Positions 1 through 6,099 of a stretch of DNA of 6,410 bases are shown one piece after another. Under the pieces are notes generated by a model, which did not search any database, was not told the origin of the DNA, and saw only the letters and a program-made list of their open reading frames with translations. The translations under genes and the position numbers were made by a program. The stretch is from Candidatus Latescibacterota bacterium. GTDB taxonomy: Bacteria; Eisenbacteria; RBG-16-71-46; SZUA-252. Every line of letters starts with the position of its first letter. Position 1 is the first letter of the stretch. The stretch is taken from contig JACQPZ010000161.1 in the NCBI GenBank assembly GCA_016207265.1, positions 1 to 6,410 on the forward strand, read 5' to 3'.

Positions 1-390
1 CAGAGCGTGCTCCGGATCGTCGCCGCGTTCATGTTCATGCAGGCCGGCACGATGAAGCTCTTCGCTTTCCCTGCCGGGATGCCCCCGAACGGTGACACGG
101 CCCCGTTGATGTCCCAGATCGGGATCGGCGGCGCCCTCGAGGTGTTCGGCGGGGGCCTGCTCCTCCTCGGCCTCTTCACACGCCCGGCCGCATTCCTCCT
201 GTCGGGCGAGATGGCGGTGGCGTACTTCCAGTTTCACTTCCCGAACGGATTCTGGCCGGTCATGAACGGCGGCGTGCCGGCCGCGCTCTACTGCTTCGTC
301 TGGCTCTACTTCTCGGCCGCGGGCGCGGGGCCGTGGAGCCTGGACGCGAAGCTCGCCCGCCGAGGGAGAACCGGGTTGACTTCGGGGTAG
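1..390 (+). CDS. DoxX family integral membrane protein (5' end outside window)
   Basis: The frame is open from base 1 (Gln-Ser precede the GTG at 7) and ends at TAG 388-390. The GTG at 7 sits just before the conserved first helix, so the real start is probably upstream and the gene is cut by the window edge. About 129 residues are visible, against roughly 140-150 for the family. Counting from GTG 7, hydrophobic segments lie near residues 2-20, 37-57, 60-76 and 88-107, consistent with the four-helix DoxX fold. Family-like stretches are RIVAAFMFMQAGTMKLF, the Gly-rich GGALEVFGGGLLLLGLFTR, and GPWSLD near the C terminus. DoxX proteins are small inner-membrane proteins of poorly defined function; some are linked to redox or thiol stress. 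Nothing visible gives a substrate. The last codons overlap the promoter proposed for the next gene. Family assignment is confident; function is open. Confidence 0.85.
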   Translation, partial: QSVLRIVAAFMFMQAGTMKLFAFPAGMPPNGDTAPLMSQIGIGGALEVFGGGLLLLGLFTRPAAFLLSGEMAVAYFQFHFPNGFWPVMNGGVPAALYCFVWLYFSAAGAGPWSLDAKLARRGRTGLTSG

Positions 391-404
391 GGAGCCGATA
401 GCGT
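376..404 (+). promoter_or_regulatory. Sigma70-like promoter for the TPR gene at 417
   Basis: TTGACT at 376-381 matches five of six bases of the -35 consensus. After 17 bases comes TAGCGT at 399-404, which keeps the three most conserved -10 positions (T, A and final T). Transcription would start near 411, only about six bases before the ATG at 417, giving an almost leaderless mRNA. That would explain why the following gene has no Shine-Dalgarno at normal distance. The -35 box lies within the end of the DoxX gene. This is inferred from sequence only, and matches of this quality also occur by chance. Confidence 0.45.
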
Positions 405-416
405 TAGCCAGCGTTG

Positions 417-1403
417 ATGCCTCGACACGTCAAAGCGCCATCATCGAATCCGACACCTCGCGCGCGCGCGATTCTCGTCGGCCTTTGCTGCGGGATCGCG
501 CTTTTCTCCGCCGGCGGACCCCCCGACGCCCAGGCCCAGGGGACGTCCGCCGCCCCTCCCACCGGCGCTGCCCCCCGTGCCGGCTCGATCGAGGAAGCCC
601 AGGCCCGGGTCAAGAAGACCCCCAAGGACCCCGCCGCGCTCTTGGCCCTCGGCTCCGCCTATCGCCGGGCGGGAAGGCCCCAGGAGGCGGCCGACACGTT
701 CAAGAAGATGATCGCGATCGATCCCAAGGGTTCCGCGGCGCACGTGAGCCTCGGCGCCGTGTACATGGATCTCAACCGTCCGGACGACGCGGAGCGCGAG
801 TTTCAGAAGGCCCTCAGCCTCAATCCCTCGGACGGCGCCGCCCACTTCAACATGGGGAACTTCTATCAGACGAGGGGGCGCCGGGATGACGCCCTGAGCG
901 AATTCCGCAAGTCCACGCAGCTCAATCCTCCGATCCCGAACGCCTGGGTCAACATCGGCCTCATTCAGGCCGAGCTGGGAAAACAGGACGACGCGATCCG
1001 CGCGTACAGGCAGGCGCTACAGATCGACTCGACGCACGTGCGCGCGCTGACGAATCTGGGGAACACGCAGTACTCGCTGGGGCGGATCGCCGAGGCCACG
1101 GCGCTCTACCGCAAGGCGCTCAAGCTCGATCCCAATAACCAGGAAGCGAACTACAACATGGGCGTCGCATTTGCCGACGCCCAGATCTTCAAGGGGGCGC
1201 TCAGCTACTGGAAACGCGTCGTGGCCATCGATTCCACGTCGACCATTGCCGAGAGCGCGAAGGGAAGCATCCAGGTTCTCGGAGACTATCTCAACTCCCA
1301 GAAGACGGCGCCCCCGGCGCCTCAGCCTCCCGCTGGGGTTCCGGTGCCGCGGGCGGTGGAGACGAATCCCGCTCCGCCGCGCGGAACGTCAGGGAAGCAC
1401 TGA
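417..1403 (+). CDS. Exported TPR-repeat protein (six TPRs, Pro-rich tail)
   Basis: This 328-residue protein has a signal peptide: a basic start (Arg4, Lys7, Arg16, Arg18), a hydrophobic core at about residues 18-34, and an AQA cleavage site after residue 40. The adjacent Cys24-Cys25 lie inside the hydrophobic core and do not form a lipobox, so a soluble periplasmic product is more likely than a lipoprotein. Residues 71-274 form six consecutive 34-residue TPRs with the usual W/LG-Y-A-P spacing, for example NMGNFYQTRGRRDDALSEF. A Pro/Ala-rich tail covers about 297-323. TPR domains are protein-protein scaffolds; partners cannot be named from sequence. I chose ATG 417 over the TTG at 414. The nearest purine-rich SD-like sequence (GGAG 391-394) is too distant, so initiation may be leaderless. 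The gene lies 55 bases upstream of a second TPR gene, and the two are probably co-transcribed. Confidence 0.85.
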   Translation: MPRHVKAPSSNPTPRARAILVGLCCGIALFSAGGPPDAQAQGTSAAPPTGAAPRAGSIEEAQARVKKTPKDPAALLALGSAYRRAGRPQEAADTFKKMIAIDPKGSAAHVSLGAVYMDLNRPDDAEREFQKALSLNPSDGAAHFNMGNFYQTRGRRDDALSEFRKSTQLNPPIPNAWVNIGLIQAELGKQDDAIRAYRQALQIDSTHVRALTNLGNTQYSLGRIAEATALYRKALKLDPNNQEANYNMGVAFADAQIFKGALSYWKRVVAIDSTSTIAESAKGSIQVLGDYLNSQKTAPPAPQPPAGVPVPRAVETNPAPPRGTSGKH

Positions 1404-1443
1404 TCTTCACCGCTCCAGCGAACCCGGCTCGCGCCACGTCTCG

Positions 1444-1449
1444 AGGAGG
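1444..1449 (+). promoter_or_regulatory. Ribosome binding site fixing the lipoprotein start
   Basis: AGGAGG lies nine bases before the ATG at 1459. The same frame is open much further upstream, back into the previous gene, so this site together with the signal sequence that follows decides the start. Confidence 0.85.
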
Positions 1450-1458
1450 CACGGACTC

Positions 1459-2724
1459 ATGCTGAAGCGCTCCCGACCACGACTCCAGGCTCTCGCGATC
1501 TCGGCCGTCTTCCTGATGGCGGCGGGCTGCGCTTCCCACGAGCGCCCGTCCGTCACGCCGGCCGAGGGCCAGACCTCGCAGGCGCCCCCGTCCCAGCCCG
1601 CGGGTACGAAACCCCTGTCCCGGCAGGAGGAGGCGAGGCGCCAGATCGAAGTCGGGACCGCGTTCCTGGAGCGCGGCCAGTACGACGAGGCTGAGCACGC
1701 CTTCCGTCTCGCGTTGGAAGCGGAGCCGGGGTCGCTCCAGGCTCTCGCGGGACTCGGGCGCGTGCAGGTTCAGCGCGGCCAATACTCGGAAGCCCTGCCC
1801 CTGCTCGAGCGGGCGACGCGCGTATCGAGCCAGATGGCGTCGGCGTTCCAGGCCCTGGGCGACGCCTATGCGGCGACAGGCGAGCTGGAGCGCGCGGCGG
1901 GGGCCTACCGCCAAGCGGTCGCCTTGGCGCCCGGGGACCTGAACATCCGGCTCGCGCTCGCCCGTTCCCTCACCGAGGTCGGCGACTACGAAGAGGCGGA
2001 GGACGTGTGCGTGCGGTCCATGCGGATCGCGAGGGACGACTCCCGGGCTCTTTCGCGCGTGTACCAGCAGTACGCGGATGTGCACTGCCGCCGGGGAAAG
2101 AGCCCGGAGGCCATGTCCGCGTACTACAAGGCGGTCGAGCTCGACCCGCGGGATTCGGAGGTGAACCGGGGCCTCGCGGCCTGCGCCCTCCGCGTGGGGC
2201 TCTACGCCGAGGCGGTGACCGCGCTGACCCGGCTCCTCCAGCTCGCCCCGCTTGACCTCGACGCGAAGAAGCAGCTCGCGTGGGCGAATTTCAAGCTGGA
2301 CCGCTTCCCGGTCGCGATCGGTCACTACGAGGCGATCCGGGATTCTCTGGGAACCGTCGATCGGTACTATCTCGGGCAGGCGTACGCGAAGGCGAACAAG
2401 GTGGATCGGGCGGTCGAGCAGTTCCGCGAGGTCATCCGCCTCGACATGGAAAATTACAAGGGCGTCTATTGCAACATGGCGAATGCGTATTACGATGCGA
2501 ACCGCTACGAGAGCGCAATCAACGTCGTGCGTGAGGGGCTCCGAGCCGACAGCACCAGCTCCTGCCTGCGGTATTGCTGGGCGCAGGCGCTCGACAAGCT
2601 GGGGCGCCACGAGGATGCGATCCCGATCTTCGAGGCCGTGCTTGCCGACCCTGCGTACGCCGAGGCTGCGAAGCGGGAGCTGGAGCGGCAGAAGCGGATC
2701 GTGCGTCTTCTCCATTCGAAGTAA
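1459..2724 (+). CDS. TPR-repeat lipoprotein (about ten TPRs)
   Basis: The product has 421 residues. The N terminus is a lipoprotein signal: basic residues at 3-8, a hydrophobic stretch at about 9-22, and a lipobox ending AAGC with the acylated Cys at 24. A Ser/Pro/Gln-rich linker (about 25-55) leads to roughly ten tandem TPRs from about residue 58 to 400, such as GTAFLERGQYDEAEHAFRLA and GDAYAATGELERAAGAYRQA. The protein ends in a basic helix (ELERQKRIVRLLHSK). Lipid anchoring places the superhelix on the periplasmic face of a membrane, as in other TPR lipoproteins that organise envelope complexes; the actual partner is unknown. Six cysteines besides Cys24 are present (184, 210, 242, 338, 369, 373), which is many for a TPR array. 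The start is set by AGGAGG at 1444-1449. A reading frame continuing upstream to 1171 overlaps the previous gene and is not the real start. Spacing suggests one operon with the genes on either side. Confidence 0.88.
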   Translation: MLKRSRPRLQALAISAVFLMAAGCASHERPSVTPAEGQTSQAPPSQPAGTKPLSRQEEARRQIEVGTAFLERGQYDEAEHAFRLALEAEPGSLQALAGLGRVQVQRGQYSEALPLLERATRVSSQMASAFQALGDAYAATGELERAAGAYRQAVALAPGDLNIRLALARSLTEVGDYEEAEDVCVRSMRIARDDSRALSRVYQQYADVHCRRGKSPEAMSAYYKAVELDPRDSEVNRGLAACALRVGLYAEAVTALTRLLQLAPLDLDAKKQLAWANFKLDRFPVAIGHYEAIRDSLGTVDRYYLGQAYAKANKVDRAVEQFREVIRLDMENYKGVYCNMANAYYDANRYESAINVVREGLRADSTSSCLRYCWAQALDKLGRHEDAIPIFEAVLADPAYAEAAKRELERQKRIVRLLHSK

Positions 2725-2758
2725 GAGCGCCCGCGGTCAGGGCGACAACCCATCACCC

Positions 2759-2765
2759 AAGGAGG
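2759..2765 (+). promoter_or_regulatory. Strong ribosome binding site of the cyclophilin gene
   Basis: AAGGAGG lies four bases before the ATG at 2770. It is one of the best anti-SD matches in the window and suggests efficient translation. The short spacing is at the lower end of the normal range. Confidence 0.8.
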
Positions 2766-2769
2766 CTCC

Positions 2770-3699
2770 ATGTTCGCGCTGAAGATTCGGAGCATGTGCC
2801 TGGGCCTGTCCGTCGGATTGCTCGCCGCGGCCACGGTCTGGGCGGCCGACACGACACTCACGACTCCGGAGAAATCGGGGACCGACAAAGCCGGGACGGT
2901 GGCCAAACCCGCCGCCAGCCCGGCCGCCAAGCCGGCTGCGAAACCGGCGCCGAAAGGCGGCATGGACGAAGTCGCGATCTTGGAGACATCGAAAGGGAAG
3001 ATGGTCGTCGAGTTCTGGGACAAGGAAGCGCCTCAGACCGTCGCCAACTTCAAGAAGCTCGCGCGACAGGGTTACTACGACGGAACCGGGTTCCACCGCA
3101 TCATCAAGGGCTTCATGATCCAGGGCGGCGACCCGAACTCGAAGAACCAGAACGCTCCGAATCTCGGCACCGGAGGTCCCGGTTACACCATCAAGGACGA
3201 GTTCAACTCGCACAAGCACGTAAAGGGCGTCCTCTCGATGGCGAATACCGGGACGCCGAACTCGGCCGGCTCGCAGTTCTTCATCATGCACGCGCCCGCG
3301 ACGAGTCTGGACGGCCACTACACCGCTTTCGGCCACCTGATCGCCGGGACGGACGTGCTGGACAAGATCGCGACCTCCCCCTGCGGCCCGAACCCGTCGA
3401 TGCCGGGCGAGAACTCGAAGCCGCTCGAGTGGACGTCGATCAAGTCCGCGAAGATCATGTCGAAGGCTGCCTATGTGGCGGGCACCAAGGGTGCGAAGGC
3501 GGAACAGGCGTCGAAACCCGCGGCGGCCAAAGGGGCCGAGATGAAGGCCGGGATGGGCGCCGGAACGGGCGTGGAAATGAAGGCGGGAGAGACCAAGGCT
3601 CCGGAGACGCAAACGCCGGAGACGAAAGCCGCCGAGGAAGCGAAAGATAAAGCCGCGCCGGAATCGCCGGCGACTCCCGAGGGTCAGACCGGGAAGTAA
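2770..3699 (+). CDS. Secreted cyclophilin-type peptidyl-prolyl cis-trans isomerase
   Basis: The product has 309 residues. A signal peptide covers 1 to about 25 (core MCLGLSVGLLAAATVWA). A Lys/Pro/Ala-rich linker runs to about 63, then the cyclophilin domain (about 67-222), then an 85-residue Ala/Lys/Glu/Thr/Pro-rich tail. Catalytic and pocket residues are present: FHR with Arg110 (Arg55 of human CypA), FMIQGGD with Phe115, Met116 and Gln118, MAN at 147-149, GSQFFI with Gln159 and Phe161, and LDGHYTAFG at 170-178. The position of CypA Trp121, important for cyclosporin binding, is Ser169, so weak drug binding is expected. The enzyme isomerises Xaa-Pro bonds and, being exported, probably assists folding in the periplasm or envelope. 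It follows two exported TPR genes by 45 bases, with a strong SD, and is likely the last gene of that unit. It resembles PpiA in role, but its tails are unlike E. coli PpiA, so I give no symbol. Confidence 0.93.
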   Translation: MFALKIRSMCLGLSVGLLAAATVWAADTTLTTPEKSGTDKAGTVAKPAASPAAKPAAKPAPKGGMDEVAILETSKGKMVVEFWDKEAPQTVANFKKLARQGYYDGTGFHRIIKGFMIQGGDPNSKNQNAPNLGTGGPGYTIKDEFNSHKHVKGVLSMANTGTPNSAGSQFFIMHAPATSLDGHYTAFGHLIAGTDVLDKIATSPCGPNPSMPGENSKPLEWTSIKSAKIMSKAAYVAGTKGAKAEQASKPAAAKGAEMKAGMGAGTGVEMKAGETKAPETQTPETKAAEEAKDKAAPESPATPEGQTGK

Positions 3700-3750
3700 C
3701 CACCGCTTAGGCGGTCACGATGAGGCCGAGCGGTGTCCAGGACGGCGCCA

Positions 3751-3780
3751 GGGGCCGAGCGCGGTTGCGCCCGGCCCCTT
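3751..3780 (+). terminator. Probable intrinsic terminator after the cyclophilin gene
   Basis: A 12-base left arm (3751-3762) pairs with the right arm (3767-3778) in 11 of 12 positions. The only mismatch is A3758 against C3771, and the loop is GGTT. TT follows directly, then CGCTTT, so the T tract is interrupted and weak. The hairpin lies 51 bases after the cyclophilin stop and before the next promoter-like element. It is a clear strong hairpin; termination efficiency is uncertain because of the poor T run. Confidence 0.65.
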
Positions 3781-3794
3781 CGCTTTGATAGGCT
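3765..3794 (+). promoter_or_regulatory. Possible promoter for the desulfurase-mnmA unit
   Basis: TTGCGC (3765-3770) and TAGGCT (3789-3794) are 18 bases apart. The -10 candidate sits in TTGATAGGCT and has the same GATAGnnT form as the element before the TPR gene at 417. Transcription would start near 3801, just before the SD GGAGG (3807-3811). The -35 match is poor, with only TTG conserved, and it overlaps the terminator hairpin. The -10 half is the better supported part. Confidence 0.35.
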
Positions 3795-3806
3795 GAACGG
3801 ATTCCC

Positions 3807-3811
3807 GGAGG
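3807..3811 (+). promoter_or_regulatory. Ribosome binding site of the cysteine desulfurase
   Basis: GGAGG lies 11 bases before the ATG at 3823. It supports this start over an in-frame upstream start at 3733, whose extra 30 residues would be encoded by the terminator region and do not resemble the family. Confidence 0.75.
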
Positions 3812-3822
3812 CTCCTGACGCC

Positions 3823-4983
3823 ATGTCCCGCATCTATCTCGACCACAACGCCAGCACGCCCGTCCGCCCCGAGGTCCTCGAGGCGATGCTCCCCTATTTC
3901 GGCGAGCACTTCGGGAACGCCTCGAGCGCCCATGCCTTCGGGCAGGAGGCAAAGGGGGCGATCGAGGAGGCGCGGGCGCGGGTGGCCGCGCTCCTGAACG
4001 CGACCCCAGCCGAGATCGTGCTCACGAGCGGCGGGACCGAGTCGGACAATCTCGGCGTGATCGGGGGAGCCCGGGCGCTTCCCATGAAGGGACGCCACGT
4101 GATCGTGAGCGCGATCGAGCACGACGCGGTGCGGCACGCCGCGGACCAGCTCGAGCGCGAGGGGTTCACCGTGACCCGCGCCGCTCCGAACACGCGCGGC
4201 GTGGTCGAGCCCGAGACGATCGCCGGCGCGATCCGCCCGGACACCGCGCTCGTCTCCGTCATGGCCGCGAACAACGAGACGGGCGTCGTCCAGCCCGTCG
4301 CGGAGATCGGAGCCGTGTGCGCGGAGCGGGGCGTGGCGTTCCACGTGGACGCCGTCCAGGCCGCGGGCAAGATCCCGATCGACGTGCAGGCGTGGCGCGC
4401 GACGCTCGCGACGATCGCGGGACACAAGTTCTACGGCCCGAAGGGCGCGGGAGCCCTCTACGTGAAGCGCGGATTCAAGCCCACGCCGCTCCAGCACGGA
4501 GGCGACCACGAGAAGGGCCGCCGCGCGGGCACCGAGAACGTGCCCGGGATCGTCGGCCTCGGCAAGGCCTGCGAGCTGGCGCAGCGGGAGCTTTCGGAGA
4601 GCGCGGCCCGGATCTCCCGGCTCCGGGATCGGTTGGAGGCCGGGATCATGGAGCGGATCCCGAACGTCGTCCGCCACGGGGACGGGGCGCCGCGGGTCCC
4701 CAACACCTCGCACCTTTCGATCGTCGGCGCCGAAGGGGAGCACGTGATCCTCACGCTCGACATGAAGGGGATCGCGGTTTCGAGCGGCGCCGCCTGCAAG
4801 GCGGGCTCCTCGCATCCGTCCCACGTGCTCCTCGCCATGGGCGTGGAGCGCGAGATCGCGCAATCGGCGGTGCGGTTCAGCCTGGGCCGATGTACCACCG
4901 ACGCGGAGATCGACCGGGTCCTCGAGGTTTTGCCGGGAATCATCGCCAAGCTCCGCGCCGCCTCACCCACCGCCGCTTCGTAG
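3823..4983 (+). CDS. Cysteine desulfurase, IscS/NifS class, paired with mnmA
   Basis: This 386-residue PLP enzyme removes sulfur from L-cysteine, giving alanine and an enzyme persulfide. It is full length for the family and starts at the typical YLDHNAST (residues 5-12). Visible residues: SGGTESDN (69-76) for phosphate binding, His100 stacking on PLP, Asn151 in ANNETG, Asp176 and Gln179 in HVDAVQ, His201-Lys202 with Lys202 as the Schiff-base lysine, RRAGTENV (233-240), and the persulfide Cys325 in SSGAACKAGSSHPSHVL. The usual GGxQE motif reads GGDHE here. No iscU, iscA, iscR or suf gene is visible. The gene ends six bases before mnmA. This arrangement, and RRAGTEN plus CxAG near the catalytic Cys, recalls the YrvO-MnmA pair of Bacillus subtilis, in which the desulfurase gives sulfur directly to MnmA. 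The main product could still be general Fe-S sulfur if this is the only desulfurase in the genome. Confidence 0.95.
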   Translation: MSRIYLDHNASTPVRPEVLEAMLPYFGEHFGNASSAHAFGQEAKGAIEEARARVAALLNATPAEIVLTSGGTESDNLGVIGGARALPMKGRHVIVSAIEHDAVRHAADQLEREGFTVTRAAPNTRGVVEPETIAGAIRPDTALVSVMAANNETGVVQPVAEIGAVCAERGVAFHVDAVQAAGKIPIDVQAWRATLATIAGHKFYGPKGAGALYVKRGFKPTPLQHGGDHEKGRRAGTENVPGIVGLGKACELAQRELSESAARISRLRDRLEAGIMERIPNVVRHGDGAPRVPNTSHLSIVGAEGEHVILTLDMKGIAVSSGAACKAGSSHPSHVLLAMGVEREIAQSAVRFSLGRCTTDAEIDRVLEVLPGIIAKLRAASPTAAS

Positions 4984-4989
4984 CGCCTC

Positions 4990-6099
4990 ATGAGCAACTT
5001 CATTCCGGATGCCCCCTCGACCGTCCTGGTCGCGATGAGCGGCGGCGTGGACTCCTCCGTCGCCGCCGCGATGCTCGCCGAGCGCGGTCACGCGGTCATC
5101 GGCGTCACCATGAAGCTCTGGTGTTACGCCGAGGGGCCGAGCCCGAGCCGCGGCTGCTGCACGCTCGAGGCGATCGACGATGCGCGCGCGGTGGCGCGCC
5201 GGATGGGCTTTAAGCACTACGTTCTGAATCTGGAGGAGGGGTTCCGCGAGCACGTCATCGAGGATTTCGTCGGCGAGTACCTCTCGGGACGCACTCCGAA
5301 TCCCTGCGTCCAGTGCAACAACTGGCTCAAGTTCGGCGAGCTCATGCGGCGCGCCCAAAGCTTCGGCTGCGACTACGTCGCGACGGGCCATTACGCCCGG
5401 CGGGGATTCGACGCCGAGGGCCGGGCGACGCTCCTGCGCGCCGCGGACTCCGCCAAGGACCAGTCGTACGTCCTCTGGGGGCTCTCGCAAGAGACGATCC
5501 TAAGGTCGCTCTTTCCGCTCGGCGACCTCACGAAGAGCGAGGTCCGCGAGAATGCCCGGGCCTTGGGCCTCCCGGTCGCCGACAAGCGGGAGAGCCAGGA
5601 CATCTGCTTCGTCGAGGGGAAGACCTATCTCGAGTTTCTGAAGCAGCGCTTCCCGGAGCGGCTCGCGGGAGCGAGGGGCGGTGAGATGCGCGACGCGTCG
5701 GGCCGGGCGCTCGGAACCCATGGTGGCGTGCACGCCTTCACGATCGGGCAAAGACGCGGGCTCAACGTCGCGGCCGGAGAGCGTCGCTACGTGACCGCGA
5801 TCGATTCGACCACCGGCACGGTCGTCGTGGACCGTGAGGAGGGGCTCCTCAAGCGCACGGCTCGCATCGGGCGCGTGAGCTACACGAGCGGCAGGCCCGA
5901 GGGGCCGCGCGAGCTTCTGGGAAAGATCCGCTATCTCCACGTGGCCGCCCCGGCCACCCTGACTCCGACGGGGGAGGGAGCCGCGATCGTGCGCTTCGTG
6001 AATCCGCAGCGGGCCATGACGCCCGGGCAGTCGCTCGTCCTCTACGAGGGGGATCGGGTCCACGCGGGCGGGATCATCGAGGAAGTCCTTGCGGAGTGA
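4990..6099 (+). CDS. mnmA: tRNA-specific 2-thiouridylase MnmA
   Basis: This 369-residue cytoplasmic enzyme adenylates and then thiolates C2 of wobble U34 in tRNA Glu, Gln and Lys, taking sulfur from a desulfurase. The PP-loop ATP site is SGGVDSS (17-23). Other family motifs are ATGHYAR (131-137), DQSYVLWGLSQ (157-167), SQDICF (202-207) and HAFTIGQRRGL (248-258), followed by a C-terminal beta-barrel region to the end. Cys109 aligns with E. coli Cys102 and Cys206 with Cys199, the two catalytic cysteines. The position of E. coli Asp99 is Cys106, so the first motif is NPCVQCN, making CxxC plus a distal Cys. Two more cysteines occur at 56-57 (GCCTLE). The ATG at 4990 lies six bases after the desulfurase stop and has no SD, which suggests translational coupling. 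Family identity is very secure. Whether an Fe-S cluster is bound is open. Confidence 0.97.
   Translation: MSNFIPDAPSTVLVAMSGGVDSSVAAAMLAERGHAVIGVTMKLWCYAEGPSPSRGCCTLEAIDDARAVARRMGFKHYVLNLEEGFREHVIEDFVGEYLSGRTPNPCVQCNNWLKFGELMRRAQSFGCDYVATGHYARRGFDAEGRATLLRAADSAKDQSYVLWGLSQETILRSLFPLGDLTKSEVRENARALGLPVADKRESQDICFVEGKTYLEFLKQRFPERLAGARGGEMRDASGRALGTHGGVHAFTIGQRRGLNVAAGERRYVTAIDSTTGTVVVDREEGLLKRTARIGRVSYTSGRPEGPRELLGKIRYLHVAAPATLTPTGEGAAIVRFVNPQRAMTPGQSLVLYEGDRVHAGGIIEEVLAE

Noticed and set aside
1291..2715. Open frame of about 470 codons on the - strand opposite the TPR lipoprotein
   Set aside because: Arg/Leu-rich translation with no domain signal; it is the antisense shadow of a gene with clear repeats, a lipobox and a strong SD.
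417..2724. The two TPR genes as a recent tandem duplication
   Set aside because: Outside the TPR consensus the proteins differ in export signal, repeat number, linker and C terminus, and I see no long shared nucleotide stretch. Similarity is explained by the repeat family.
2728..2744. Small hairpin (CGCCC/GGGCG) between the TPR lipoprotein and cyclophilin genes
   Set aside because: Only five pairs, with a seven-base loop and no T tract. This is too weak to call a terminator, and the close spacing favours read-through.
3702..3715. Short inverted repeat ACCGC-TTAG-GCGGT just after the cyclophilin stop
   Set aside because: Only five pairs with no T run. The much stronger hairpin at 3751-3780 is the better terminator candidate.
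3715..4863. Long open frame of about 380 codons on the - strand opposite the desulfurase
   Set aside because: Its translation is compositionally biased (Arg/Ala/Gly/His-rich), has no recognisable motif, and lies exactly opposite a gene with a complete set of catalytic residues. Long antisense frames are expected in GC-rich DNA.
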